From: Todiramphus chloris collaris
Lineage: Eukaryota > Chordata > Aves > Coraciiformes > Alcedinidae
NCBI GenBank assembly: GCA_025345505.1
Contig: JANVCC010000030.1
Location: 11,480,166 to 11,544,165, forward strand
DNA: 64,000 nt
Direction of reading: 5' to 3'
The translations under genes were made by a program, and so were the position numbers. The notes under the pieces are model-generated. The model worked only from the letters and a program-made list of their open reading frames with translations. It searched no databases and was not told the DNA's origin. Shown in pieces: positions 39,101 through 50,119 of the stretch (the first letter of the stretch is position 1; each line of letters opens with the position of its first letter).

Positions 39101-42100
39101 GCTTATAAGGAGTATCAGTACGGTCTTGAGAAATGGGCAAGTGTGTACTCAAGTGGCTGTTTCTTCTTCCTAATTCCTCCCTGCACAGTTCTGCACCACA
39201 GGCACATTTAACATAGTGCAGCTCTAGATGATTTTGTAAACTAAAAGACATAGTTTTCAGCAAGCTGTCTTGCTGAAATTATCAAAATTGTTGGATGGTC
39301 TATAATTATAATTTTCTATCTTCATCAGGTGAATTGCAAATTTTTTTTTCTTTTAGAGGATGCAGATGCTTTGCAAATGACTCCTGAAAAGGAACTGTAC
39401 AAAGGAATCAAGTTAATAACTTAGAAGTCTTGTGTGATGCGGATACGGTGTTAAATTTACATGGTTAACAGTGTAGGAAGAAGCACAAAGAGCCAAAATG
39501 TCCCAGAATACAGTTCAACAATCAGTAATTTTTATTTCTTTTCTGAAGTGATAAAGACAGTGACCTGAACAAAAGTGAGAACTCTGCTTGTTCCTTCTCT
39601 TCTGATTTTATACTGATTGTCCTGCTCTGTTGTACTAGAAATAGCTATGCAAAGCAAGTAAAATTTCTAACAGATTTCTAAGATTTTTAACACCAACCTT
39701 CTTATCTGACAAGTGTTTTTCCTCCCATTTGGGAATGAATGGCAGGAGAGCACTTTGCAAATGCTGTAGATTTAGGTTAAGCTCATCTGCAGCTTACTGC
39801 AATTTTTTTTTGGCTAATTCTTTGTTGCTGGTTTGTGATTTACAAGATAAGAAAGGATTTGCTTTTGAATTCACTATTTTTGCTTCATACACACACCCAT
39901 TTGCACCTGAAATTTTATAAGTTCTTCAAATCAGTGAATAATCTGTAGTTCTCTTAGGAAATTTGCTACTCTAAAATTTTTGGTGAAATTGCAAAATAAA
40001 GGGTTGTCTGTCTTGAAGCCTATCTGTGATGGTCTGAACAGCATGAGTTATGGTGATATTCAATTATATTGTATTAATACAGAATTGAATTGTAATTTCA
40101 ATTTCGTTTTACTTCAGTTGAGTGAGATAGTTCAACAATGGGTGCTATCCTGGTGAAATTTGCTTACATTTTTTTAATCTTATTATACTTTAAAGAATGG
40201 ATGAACATTACTTGCTAAATCAGATTTGCAACATATTAAGCAAAGAGTAATAACAAGGTTGTAATTAATGAGGAATAAGTAATTCCTCTTCTCCTGGTCT
40301 CTCAGATTAATTTGCTATACTACTGTCTTTTGATAGTTTCCATTTTTCTTTTATTTTTTTTAATCATTTTACAAATTATTAATTGTTCCAAAGTACAGTA
40401 AATAAAGCCATTTGACTGCTTCACTTGAATTTTATATCCAACCTTCATTTCAAAGAATAAACTTGGCTTTCTGAATATATAACTTTAAAACATGTACACG
40501 TATAAAACATATATAAAGCTTATAAAAGTACATGAAAACATAGTATTGAAGGATGGAAAATCACCTTAAAAAGCAGTTGACAAATTCATCATACATTTTG
40601 GGAATCATATTGGCTCTGTCTTTGGTTGAATATGGCGCAGTTTCCAGATAGCTAGTCATTGCCTGTAGGAAAATGTATATTTTAAGGTAATTTTTTTTTG
40701 TTAGGTTTTTATACTCAGAGGAATTGTTTCTGAGCATTGTCATTATTTATCAGTAGAGAGCTCTACAAGGTCTCATTCTGCTACAGTCAAATGTAAGAAT
40801 GCATGGTGAGCCTGGCAGCTGGGAGTGTTGATGCCACACAGTGTCTCTCTATCAGTGGCATCTGGATATGAGATTGGCCTCCTTCCTAGGCAGTTGGCTA
40901 GCTGCACTGCTGCCTATTCAGATGTATCTGTACTAAAGCATAACAGATTTACATACATTTTGCATAAAGCTTTCAAGCTATTACTTCTGTGATTCAGGTC
41001 GCAGAGTGCTACACTGAAGATTAATCAGAAAACAAAAGTATTATACCTATGAAACTATTATTCACAAAATATATTTTAATCTCTGTATTCTTTTATAAAT
41101 GGATCACTCGTGACTTTTCTATTTCTGGTGCAGAGATAAATGAAAATGGGGAATGGAATGACACATTAGCAAAAAAAAAATAGAGATAGTGTTTTTGTAA
41201 AGTGTAGACTGGAATTATTTCCACCTTCTTTTCATTATGAAAGGGTAAATTTTAGATATACTTAAACTGCTATTCAAGTGGTGCGGCTTGTGCTGCTAGT
41301 ACTCATTCTGTTTTCTCTCGAAGTTCTTTAACTGTCTTCATTTCTACTGTAAAAAAAAAAAAAAAGACTAGGAAGTTCATGGAAAGTTGTTTCATACTGA
41401 GAAGTTATTAGGTGACCTAAATGCCATCCATTTATGAAGCCCTTTCCCACAGCCGTCTACATCTGAAAGAAGAGCTCATGTAACAGTTCATGCTTAAAAG
41501 CAGGTTTGTAGTCAATCAGGACCGAGAAATGAAATCTTTTTTTTTTTCTGCGGTTGTTAGAAAACATTGAAATAGAAAAACACATCCAGTTGGTTGATGG
41601 AGGTGTACAGAGGTGAGTCTGGTGGGAGAAGCAACAGGCAAGTTCCATATGTTCAGGGTTTTTCATTAAAGGTTCAAATGACCAGAATTTTTCATGTTGT
41701 CGGCAAGGATGTGTTATTGTCATTTCTCTCTCGGAATTGATATAAGGAGTAATTTCTTTACCTTTTTTTTTTTTCTTCCCATGTTTTCTGATGTGCTACA
41801 TGATATAGGTAGATCTCTGTGCATTCAATATATTTAATTACCTTTATTTCTGAGGAAAGTATTAATGCATAAGCTATCTGAGCTCTTATGTAGACAGAGT
41901 CATGTATTCGATGTATCTGACCAAGAATTAGGTTCTTTCACATGCACATGTGAAAGTCTAAAGTCATGAGTTCTGATTTGTTTCATTTTTATTTGGTAGA
42001 GGACTTGTTAGAAGATGACAGTGACATTATTTCATGTTTAGGGTTTGAGAATGACATCATACTAGTGGCAAAATCTGTATTTACTGGCTTATCTGAGTCT

Positions 42101-42819
42101 GTGTTCATGTCTTTTCACTTGCTATGCTTAGGCTTTCTAATATATGTCTTTTTGCATAAGAATATATATATATTTTACCTAATCTTTAACCATTCAGGAG
42201 GTTGAAAAATTAGTTTTATGCTATCCAAAGAGTGTCCTGATATAGCTCCAGTTGTATCTGGGATTTGATTAGATCCTACTGTGCTGTGCATAGGGCAGTC
42301 CCAGAAATGGATAATTTTCGTGCCTCGTTATTATATATTACAGGAATTTTGTAAGTCTAAATTCATGAGGTCTAAATTGTCCTTCAGAAGAAATCTGTGT
42401 GTCTTTGGTGGTGGAATGAAAGAAATACTGATTTCCCATAGCAGTCAGAGATATGTAATAACCACTGACATGAGAAATAAAACAGAATTGACTCCTAGAA
42501 TTACAGGCTTTGAAAATTTATCTATATAAATATATATGTATATTTATACAATATTTATGTTTTTATCTGTGTAGGCTTATATATGTATATATTTAACTCT
42601 GTGAAAGAATATTTGGGAGTGTTGTTAGGAGCTGGACAAGCAACAAAGTATTTGTGACTATTCTAAATTTGTCTGCAGTTTTGAACTCTGCTAGGTCATC
42701 TTGTCAAAACACCATTCTGAGCTCGGAAATAAATGAACAGAAGAGAAACAAACATACTGGATTAAAACACTCTTCCAGATAATTACCAAAAAGAAAGTGC
42801 CTCCACTGGAAATATCAAT
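36171..42819. other. Noncoding stretch, no gene seen
   Basis: Unique AT-rich DNA with short frames only (up to about 100 codons) and no recognisable protein. It has an A15 run at 41350-41364 and TA-rich sequence near 42155-42176 and 42520-42600. Confidence 0.6.
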
Positions 42820-43060
42820 AACTGTAATGTGCGCGGTTTGTTAAACCAGGCAAACTCGCTCTCCGCTGCCTGTCACTAATATTTATTCGTCCAGTGACTG
42901 TTAATCACACCAAGTTTACAGTCCCGTATAGCACCTGTCACAGGTGTTGATCATTAATCAGCTATTACAGCAGTTTATTCTGCTGCTGACAACTTGCAAT
43001 TTTCTCCTGATTCAGCTAGTTTGTCAGGTGGGAATTATGGCATAGCACATGTGACAAAAC
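42820..43060. promoter_or_regulatory. Candidate enhancer with inverted CACCTG/CAGGTG pair
   Basis: At 42932-42946 the sequence reads CACCTG-TCA-CAGGTG, a perfect inverted pair of E-boxes separated by 3 bp. Its centre also contains CTGTCA (TGACAG on the minus strand, a MEIS/TGIF-type site). TCACACC (T-box-like) lies at 42905-42911 and the right arm continues as AGGTGTTGA. TTAATCA and ATTAATCAGC homeodomain cores flank the pair, and GTCAGGTGGG follows near 43023. Paired CACCT(G) sites are the known target layout of ZEB-type zinc-finger/homeodomain repressors and of SNAI/bHLH factors. The block is repeat-free and less AT-rich than its surroundings, and it ends at the pyrimidine tract before the gap. 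Enhancer or silencer function is inferred. Confidence 0.35.
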
Positions 43061-43070
43061 ACATCACACA

Positions 43071-43115
43071 TTTCTCTCTCTCTCTCTCCTCTCTCCCCCC
43101 CCCCCCCCCCCCCCT
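43071..43115. repeat. (TC)n followed by a C20 run
   Basis: A TC dinucleotide tract at about 43073-43094 runs straight into twenty C at 43095-43114 and one T before the N gap. Confidence 0.95.
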
Positions 43116-43750
43116 NNNNNNNNNNNNNNNNNNNNNNNNNNNNNNNNNNNNNNNNNNNNNNNNNNNNNNNNNNNNNNNNNNNNNNNNNNNNNNNNNNNNN
43201 NNNNNNNNNNNNNNNNNNNNNNNNNNNNNNNNNNNNNNNNNNNNNNNNNNNNNNNNNNNNNNNNNNNNNNNNNNNNNNNNNNNNNNNNNNNNNNNNNNNN
43301 NNNNNNNNNNNNNNNNNNNNNNNNNNNNNNNNNNNNNNNNNNNNNNNNNNNNNNNNNNNNNNNNNNNNNNNNNNNNNNNNNNNNNNNNNNNNNNNNNNNN
43401 NNNNNNNNNNNNNNNNNNNNNNNNNNNNNNNNNNNNNNNNNNNNNNNNNNNNNNNNNNNNNNNNNNNNNNNNNNNNNNNNNNNNNNNNNNNNNNNNNNNN
43501 NNNNNNNNNNNNNNNNNNNNNNNNNNNNNNNNNNNNNNNNNNNNNNNNNNNNNNNNNNNNNNNNNNNNNNNNNNNNNNNNNNNNNNNNNNNNNNNNNNNN
43601 NNNNNNNNNNNNNNNNNNNNNNNNNNNNNNNNNNNNNNNNNNNNNNNNNNNNNNNNNNNNNNNNNNNNNNNNNNNNNNNNNNNNNNNNNNNNNNNNNNNN
43701 NNNNNNNNNNNNNNNNNNNNNNNNNNNNNNNNNNNNNNNNNNNNNNNNNN
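43116..43750. other. Assembly gap (635 N)
   Basis: The gap holds 635 undetermined bases. It is bounded by a C20 run on the left and a T20 run at 43751-43770 on the right, both of which cause sequencing failure. The open frames of 263 and 311 codons that cross it on either strand consist mostly of unknown residues and are artefacts. The gap could hide more than simple sequence. Confidence 0.99.
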
Positions 43751-43770
43751 TTTTTTTTTTTTTTTTTTTT
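43751..43770. repeat. Poly-T run (T20) at the gap edge
   Basis: Twenty consecutive T directly after the gap. It could be the poly-A of a minus-strand retroposon whose body would lie to its right, but no such body is recognisable there. It could also be pyrimidine repeat continuing from the gap. Confidence 0.9.
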
Positions 43771-44595
43771 GCCAGTGGGGGAAAAAAAAGGAGGAACGGT
43801 AATTGTTTTCGTCAAAGGCTGCAGGGAGTTATCAGGGTAATAAAGTTAATTAGCAGAACAAACATCCTTTCACTGCCTTACCAGATTGAGGAAAAGAGGG
43901 TAATTCAAACTGCAGAAAGATATGACTAGATGAGATGATAAGGAGAAAAATTTTACACAGGAGGCTGACAGAGAAGAATCTTTTTTTTTTCTTCATTTCT
44001 TTTGGCTTAGTCCATGGAAAGAAATTATACATTCTCTTCTTTCAGCTCATAAAGTTGCTTATGTATAAAACTTTATTGTTATGATTTCTGCAATGGATGG
44101 GAAATGAAGTTAAGAAAGATCATATTACGTTGTCCAATTTTTTCAGGCCTTTCAAATAGAATTGTTTTGTTACATTATGTGCAATTTCCTTTTTATTAAA
44201 GTGACTTTTCCTAATATCCACAGCACTGTATTGATCTTGTAATGTTCTTCAGAAAGAAAACCTGTTTTTGCTTCATCCCAGGTCTTCAATGGACTCATTG
44301 AGTGTGGCCATTGTACTAGGTTCTGAAGTAGCTAGCTCAGAGTTTGAATTAGTTGATGGATTTCTTTGAGCAGCATTTCTTTTACTATCCTCTAGTGTAA
44401 GTATGAAAAGAAAGTCCTTGTTCCTGCCAGTGTTAATGCATGTGACTAGCTTTATGCATGAGTAGTCCTATTACATTTGCCTCCATTCAGTTACTTGTAC
44501 ACATAGGCAGGGCCAAGGCCCAAAAGGAGAGACTCTTTCAAAAGTAGTAACATTGAGGTTTGTAGGTTACTTAGGATGGCAGTTCTTATTCTCAT

Positions 44596-44637
44596 GTATT
44601 TTCAGTGATGTTACCATTTCGTATTTTCAGTGATGTT
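44596..44637. repeat. 17-bp direct repeat, period 25
   Basis: GTATTTTCAGTGATGTT occurs at 44596-44612 and again, identical, at 44621-44637. Confidence 0.93.
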
Positions 44638-45248
44638 TCTCTCGCACGATTTTGGCCTACCTCCGTGATATGGCTGGTGTCATACTGTACTATGTTAGTG
44701 CATACATCTGGGCTTCCAATAGATTTTTGTAAACCCACGGGGATCTGTCAAAGCAAAAATGTGTTCACATAAGGCACTGGAAAAAATTACTGCAGAATAC
44801 TAAAAATGGGTACGTCAGCTGCTCTGAGATGACTGACCGTGTTACGTGTTTTACTGTCCATGGTAAATATGAGGTCACTCAAGGTAGTCTACTGTCCAGG
44901 GAGCCATAAGCAATCTAGCTTGCATTTACTGCAAAATAGAAGTGAAAGGGTAAGTAGTAATTAGAGACCAGCTAATATCCTGTGAGTTTACATCCCTAGG
45001 TTGTATGGTATATCCCTACGTTACCCAATAGTAACTGTCTTTGTCTTTAGTTATAAGTATTTTATTGTCCTCCTAAACCACTGTGAAATAACCTCTGATG
45101 GACATGGTTAGCCTGCTCCTGGCGTGCATGGTGGACTGCACTCTGGGAGATTTATGTAAAGACTCTGTGGGTCACAGTAAGGTGCAGGGCTCTTTCTTCC
45201 AAAGAGAAGGAGATGCACTTAAACTGCAGAACACTGAAACTGAATCCT

Positions 45249-45271
45249 AGACCTGGGGGTGATCCAGGTCT
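45249..45271. repeat. Inverted repeat AGACCTGG-N7-CCAGGTCT
   Basis: Perfect 8-bp arms around a 7-base loop, extendable by G-T pairs. No T run follows and no RNA gene is recognisable around it. Confidence 0.7.
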
Positions 45272-48200
45272 GATATTTTGATATGTGTGATACGGCATTG
45301 GATATACTGTAGCTGAGAGCTCTATATTTCTACTGCCAAGCAACCTCTTCCTTCAAGACAAGCAGAACAACCCAGAGGATAGGCCTAGGAAAACGGTGAA
45401 ATTTGCTTATTTGTTGTATAATTTTCCTATGTGACTGCACCCAAATTCCTTAGGCTGACCTCCTGAACCCCAGGTAAGACTAATGAACTGAACATTGGTA
45501 AAGCAGGACTCAGCCTTTGTCTTTCTGGATCACTCTTCCCTTTAGTAGATAATAAGATGCCCTGCATTTACCTGCATCTACTGAATGTAAATACACAAAG
45601 ACTGTGAGTCTTTCAGTAGTGGGAACTTGTCATATAACTACTTACAACAGACAAGGACATAATCCTAAGAGACTTTCCTATGAATTTCCCTCATAACTGA
45701 AGAAGACTCAACTTCTGTAATCAGTAACTGTCTTTTCTGTGCCACTTTCTGTCTCTCAGGCTGATTGGAGGCAACACTTTCTCAACCATTTAAGTCAGTG
45801 ATTTCTTTGCCCTTCCTCTCCATTCTCATCTTTCCTATTCTAACTTGCCTCTTCCCTTTTCTTTATTCTGGCAGCTATCAGGTGGCAACTTGTGCTATGT
45901 CAACAGTGCTGACAAACACAATTACTGTCATTGGAACAGCAAATCAGTTTCATTTGTGATCATGTTGGGGCACTTTTTCTTTATTTGTTAGCATAACTTG
46001 TAAAGGAGAGATAAAATTTAGAACAGAGATTAGATAATGTTTTTTCCATGGTTCGTTAAGCATGTGTTGGCTACTGCAAAAGGGCTGCATATTTTAGTAG
46101 GTGCAGAACTGGAATACTGGGACTCTAGCAGAGAGGGTGATGCAGTTTGTATGGAGCTGCTCAGGATCAAATACTTCTCCACAGTCCTGTTCTTCATTAA
46201 CAGTCTGTGCAGGTAACACTCCCTATGAGGAGGTTAAAGCAGCAAACTAAGAGCAAAGGATAACCAAACCATTGAGAAAGATCTATGCATTATCACCTTT
46301 AATAACTCTTCACTGTAAACATAGTTAATTAATGGAATAGACAACTCTACAGTCTTTTATATATGTTTGCTTTCTGTTTTCAAACTCTAAATGACCAGTG
46401 GAGAAAAATACAGAACTCCAGTGGCCATGGTGTTTTACAATCCCACAATTAAAGGCTGACTTGAACATTATCAAAGTAATTTAAAATGTCCTCTTTGCAG
46501 AAGACTTTCTACTTCTGTCAGAGAGCCCTGTTACTGCAGGATCAGTGCTAAAAGGCATTACTGAGTGTAGCACCAACACACTGTAGTGAGGAGTGTGTTC
46601 ACTTCTCGCTTCTTAGACACATCAGCACTTGACCTGAAGTCTTTCCTGTCTGTGCAAACTCCTCCTTTGAGATCATCCAGTTGTTCTGCCTGCCTTTGAA
46701 ACCCCGCACAGCATTGGCCTTGACGACACAGCAGCTTTCGGTCCATGTGCTGAGTCCTGCATGACTGTGCCTTTCCTTTTTTACCTGCTATTGCCCGGTC
46801 ACATCCAGTTGCTTCCCCCATCCATAGTCCTCTTTGCCCAGTTACGAGCTTCTCATATGCAGAGTGCAGCTTCTTCTCTCCCAGTCTTTATACGTGAAAT
46901 ATTCTTTTTCCTGATACTATGTGAAAAGTCCCTTTCTCCTCTGCCCTTGTGCTTCTTCCTTCTAAGACCAGAGAAAACCGGAGAAATATGGTTTTATTAT
47001 AACATGATTCTCAAAATAGTCAGCCACCATCTCAGCCACTCAGTGTATATTGTCTCTCTCTTTTCAATACTCCCATGTCTTTCCATTATAATGACCTGGA
47101 GCAAAAGACTGTGTGCTTTTCTTTTTGAAAAGTGCCCAGAGAGCGCGGCTGCGTGCACTACCCAGGTCACCAATAACTGTGGAGAGAATATTTTAGCTCA
47201 GTAAGGCTAATGTTTTCTTGTAGAATTTTTCATCTGAGAGTGGGAAACTGCCCTGTTATTTCATTCTTGTTTTTGTTCGCTGGCTACCGCACTTGACACT
47301 AACTCTGATTTTTCTACCTGAAAAGGGATAGAAGAAACCACCCTGTCTAAATCAACTTGATATTATGGTATTCATTGGTTAGTATTTATATGCCTCGTAT
47401 CTGTACTTTTATCACCTGGCTCGTGAAGGGAGCATCTCATCATGCTTAGTGATCCAGGGGTGCTTTTTTATGCTTTTAAAATCAGGTGTATGTTTAAAAT
47501 GTGAGGAAGTTGGAAGCCCTCTACATGTAACAATCCATGATTTCTCAAAAGAGTCTTTAATTGGAAAAGAGGCTTTAGAAATTGTCTGAGCATACTTTAA
47601 TCATTAATCTTGCCTTTATTAGTACTTTTGGAAGCATATTTACCACTGCTGAAATCCTATTCTGTTGATTTTTGTCTGTTTACTCCAGTGAACAGGGTTT
47701 GTCCACAGAGTATGGAAGCCTGCTGTAAATCTTAACACAGAGTGTTAGAATACAGTTAAACACAAAGGGGTCAAATTTAAAATATTTTTAATGCTAACAT
47801 TATTTTAATGTTCTTTTATGCAACCGAAGTTCTGTAGTGCTGTCTAACAAAATTACAGCACTGGCTAAAATCATTAAAAGCTGTGTGCAAACAAGTATTT
47901 GTACACAAGGTGGTGATGTTAGCAACCGGCTTCTTTTTATTAACAGCCCACAATAAATAACAACATATTGTTTTGGCTCTGCAGTAGCTTAAGCTAACTT
48001 TGGTTACTTGTGTAAGGATATATCTGAAATACCAGCAAGAAAACTGTGAATTGGTCTCAAGGCATCAGTGAAAAATAACTGTGGAGCTTAAAAAGTCGTC
48101 ATATCTTTCAGTGCTTCTCATTTTCTTATGACATAATTGCACCATGAGACTCATATAAAACTTCAAATATCATGATGGTGAAAGCAACATGTATCAGAAA

Positions 48201-49655
48201 AGACAGGTAACACAACCTTTTATTAAAGATATCTTTCGTGTTTTAAATATTTCTCATTCTACAGCTAACTGCTTTAAAAATAGCAGCAGTTAAGACTGGC
48301 TGTGAAGAAAGGAAATTCTTTCTTTTTAAACTGACATAGAACAAGGATAGAGCTAAAACCAAGGAAAGAGGTAATAAATAATGACAACAGATGTTTGTAA
48401 ACCTTTTGCTCCTGTGTTCACTGTTTCCATGTGTTTTCTTGTCTTGATGTGCTGTCAGCCTCCTCTCACCTGGGACTAGTGATATCTTATCAAAGCCTAA
48501 GCAGTTCCTCTTCACAACAGGCAGATAATAGTGCCTTTCAATTTATCATACTAGAAGTCTAAAAGAACCATGGGAACGATTGGTCAGGTGACAGTTTGAC
48601 GGACAGTTTGACAGCCCTTAAAGCATCATGGGAAATGGTTGTCACCTGATTTTTCAGAGCAACTGGGGAGATAACCTTCAACATGACAGGAAAAACAAAA
48701 ATCTGAATATTTGTGTAGGGTTTGCTAACAGCCATGATGCTCACTTAAGTGATAATGGGGATGAATTTAGATTACTTGAAATGGAGTTATCTGAGCTGGG
48801 ATCTGTTTAGCCTATAAATGTTTTTGACATCTTTAGCTGCTTTTCAACACTTACTGAATGTGTAATTCTTCCAACAGAGGTAACGTAAGGACTGCAGATA
48901 GATTGTTTTGTATTTTGTCAGAATCTCCACACAACATGTATATTGTTTGCTGAATGAAATCAGAGAAACAAAACTCCTAAAGAATTTTGTTTCTTCCTTT
49001 GTACATCACTGTTCTGACTACCCAAAAAAATCAGTCCTTACTCACTGTGAAATGAATCTCTCTTCCTGGCACTATTTTAGTGTAAACCAGACAAATGTTT
49101 GCACCTGAAATCACCCTCACAATGGCCACTGCTGGGATCTCCTGCTGAGATTAAGAAACAGGTCAAATATTGACCTGACAAAGACAATATCCTACTCTTG
49201 GGTCAAGACCGAGGCTTTTGAAGGGGAAGTGTGTAAATGCTGGAATTGCTGCCACCCTGGTTTTACTGCTGGGAATAAATGCAAGATGCAGTTTTCTAAA
49301 TAATGTAGTTCTGGTACTTCTCAGAAGCACTAAAAATACAAAAATCTTGAAAAATACAATCATGACTGTAGTTTTTGAAGGAGAAACTGGATGGTAAAAA
49401 TAGTTAAGCATTTGTTTTTATCTCCAAAACCTTGCATATATGATGCATCTCTGATACATTAAGTTTATGTAGAGGTCTTACCATTGTCTTCCAAGAGGAA
49501 CAGAGGAGGTTGATGTGATGGGTGGACTCCACTTGGGAAAAGCCTATAATGCGCTCAACTAGTCAGTACAGCCAGGAGGACATGCTTTGGAAACCATTCC
49601 TATACTTATTTTAAAACTACAGAGATAGTTTGAGCAAATTATGGAAGCATCTCAC

Positions 49656-50090
49656 CTTTTTCTTAATCGTATTTTACTGCACATTCCAGACTGTTTCTGC
49701 CTGATTCTCCCCTTATTAGTCTGACCAAGATTTCATTACATTCCTTCACTTTTCTCTTTGTATTAATGATATCCACACCACCTGCAGACACATTTGCAGT
49801 TTTCCACTTCCCTTCTGTCAGTAAGTCTTTGGTTTCAAGGTCCTGAACAACTGAGCTCTTCTTGAAGCTCTTTTCTGGTTTTGTTTTCTGGTCCCTCATT
49901 TTCTCTGTTGTGAGAAAAATGACAAATTAACTCCTGGCTGCAGAGCCTTGTTCTGTGCAACTTGCAGCTAGTATACTTCCATCTTTTCATTTTGGAGTCC
50001 CTCTTTTAAAACATGCTTGAACTCTTTTTCTAGTGAAATTTGTAAACTACGTACTTCTGCCACAAGAAGCCATAATAGCAATACTGTTAT
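49656..50090 (-). pseudogene. Broken coding-like stretch with coiled-coil character
   Basis: The minus strand is open for 40 codons from 50090 to a TAG at 49968-49970. It begins with a hydrophobic run (V-L-L-L-W-L-L-V) and then has a charged segment with V, L and F roughly every three to four residues (V-R-S-L-Q-I-S-L-E-K-E-F), as in a coiled coil. The same frame continues for 23 codons past the TAG to a TGA at 49896-49898. From there two other frames look coding: a 78-codon ATG frame at 49899-49663, rich in K, E and V, and a shorter Glu-rich one containing R-K-E-L-Q-E-E-L. The segment 49656-49904 also looks like an exon. A pyrimidine tract ending CACAACAG precedes it, AAAAAG|GTGAGA follows it, and its 249 bp equal 83 codons. 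I do not recognise the protein. It may be a retroposed pseudogene, a decayed exon pair, or chance. Confidence 0.27.
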
Positions 50091-50097
50091 TCATGCT

Positions 50098-50119
50098 CTC
50101 TCCCCTGCTCAGGGGAGAG
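50098..50119. repeat. 22-bp perfect inverted repeat
   Basis: CTCTCCCCTG and CAGGGGAGAG form a perfect 10-bp GC-rich stem with a 2-base spacer in AT-rich DNA. It sits 8 bp to the right of the broken coding-like stretch, i.e. upstream of it on the minus strand. No T run follows. Confidence 0.85.

Larger units (their letters stand above)
43771..49655. other. Noncoding stretch, no gene seen
   Basis: The longest open frame is 147 codons on the plus strand at 46761-47204. It is rich in L, F, S and P from pyrimidine-rich DNA and resembles no known protein, and the opposite strand has an 87-codon frame over part of it. A 25-bp tandem duplication (44596-44637) and a hairpin (45249-45271) are listed separately. 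Confidence 0.5.

Noticed and set aside
42994-43929. Open frames of 311 (plus) and 263 (minus) codons
   Set aside because: They are translations across 635 N. The real residues on either side are low-complexity sequence.
46761-47204. 147-codon plus-strand frame starting with a hydrophobic segment
   Set aside because: The hydrophobicity comes from pyrimidine-rich DNA, no known domain is visible, and about one frame of this length is expected by chance in the window.
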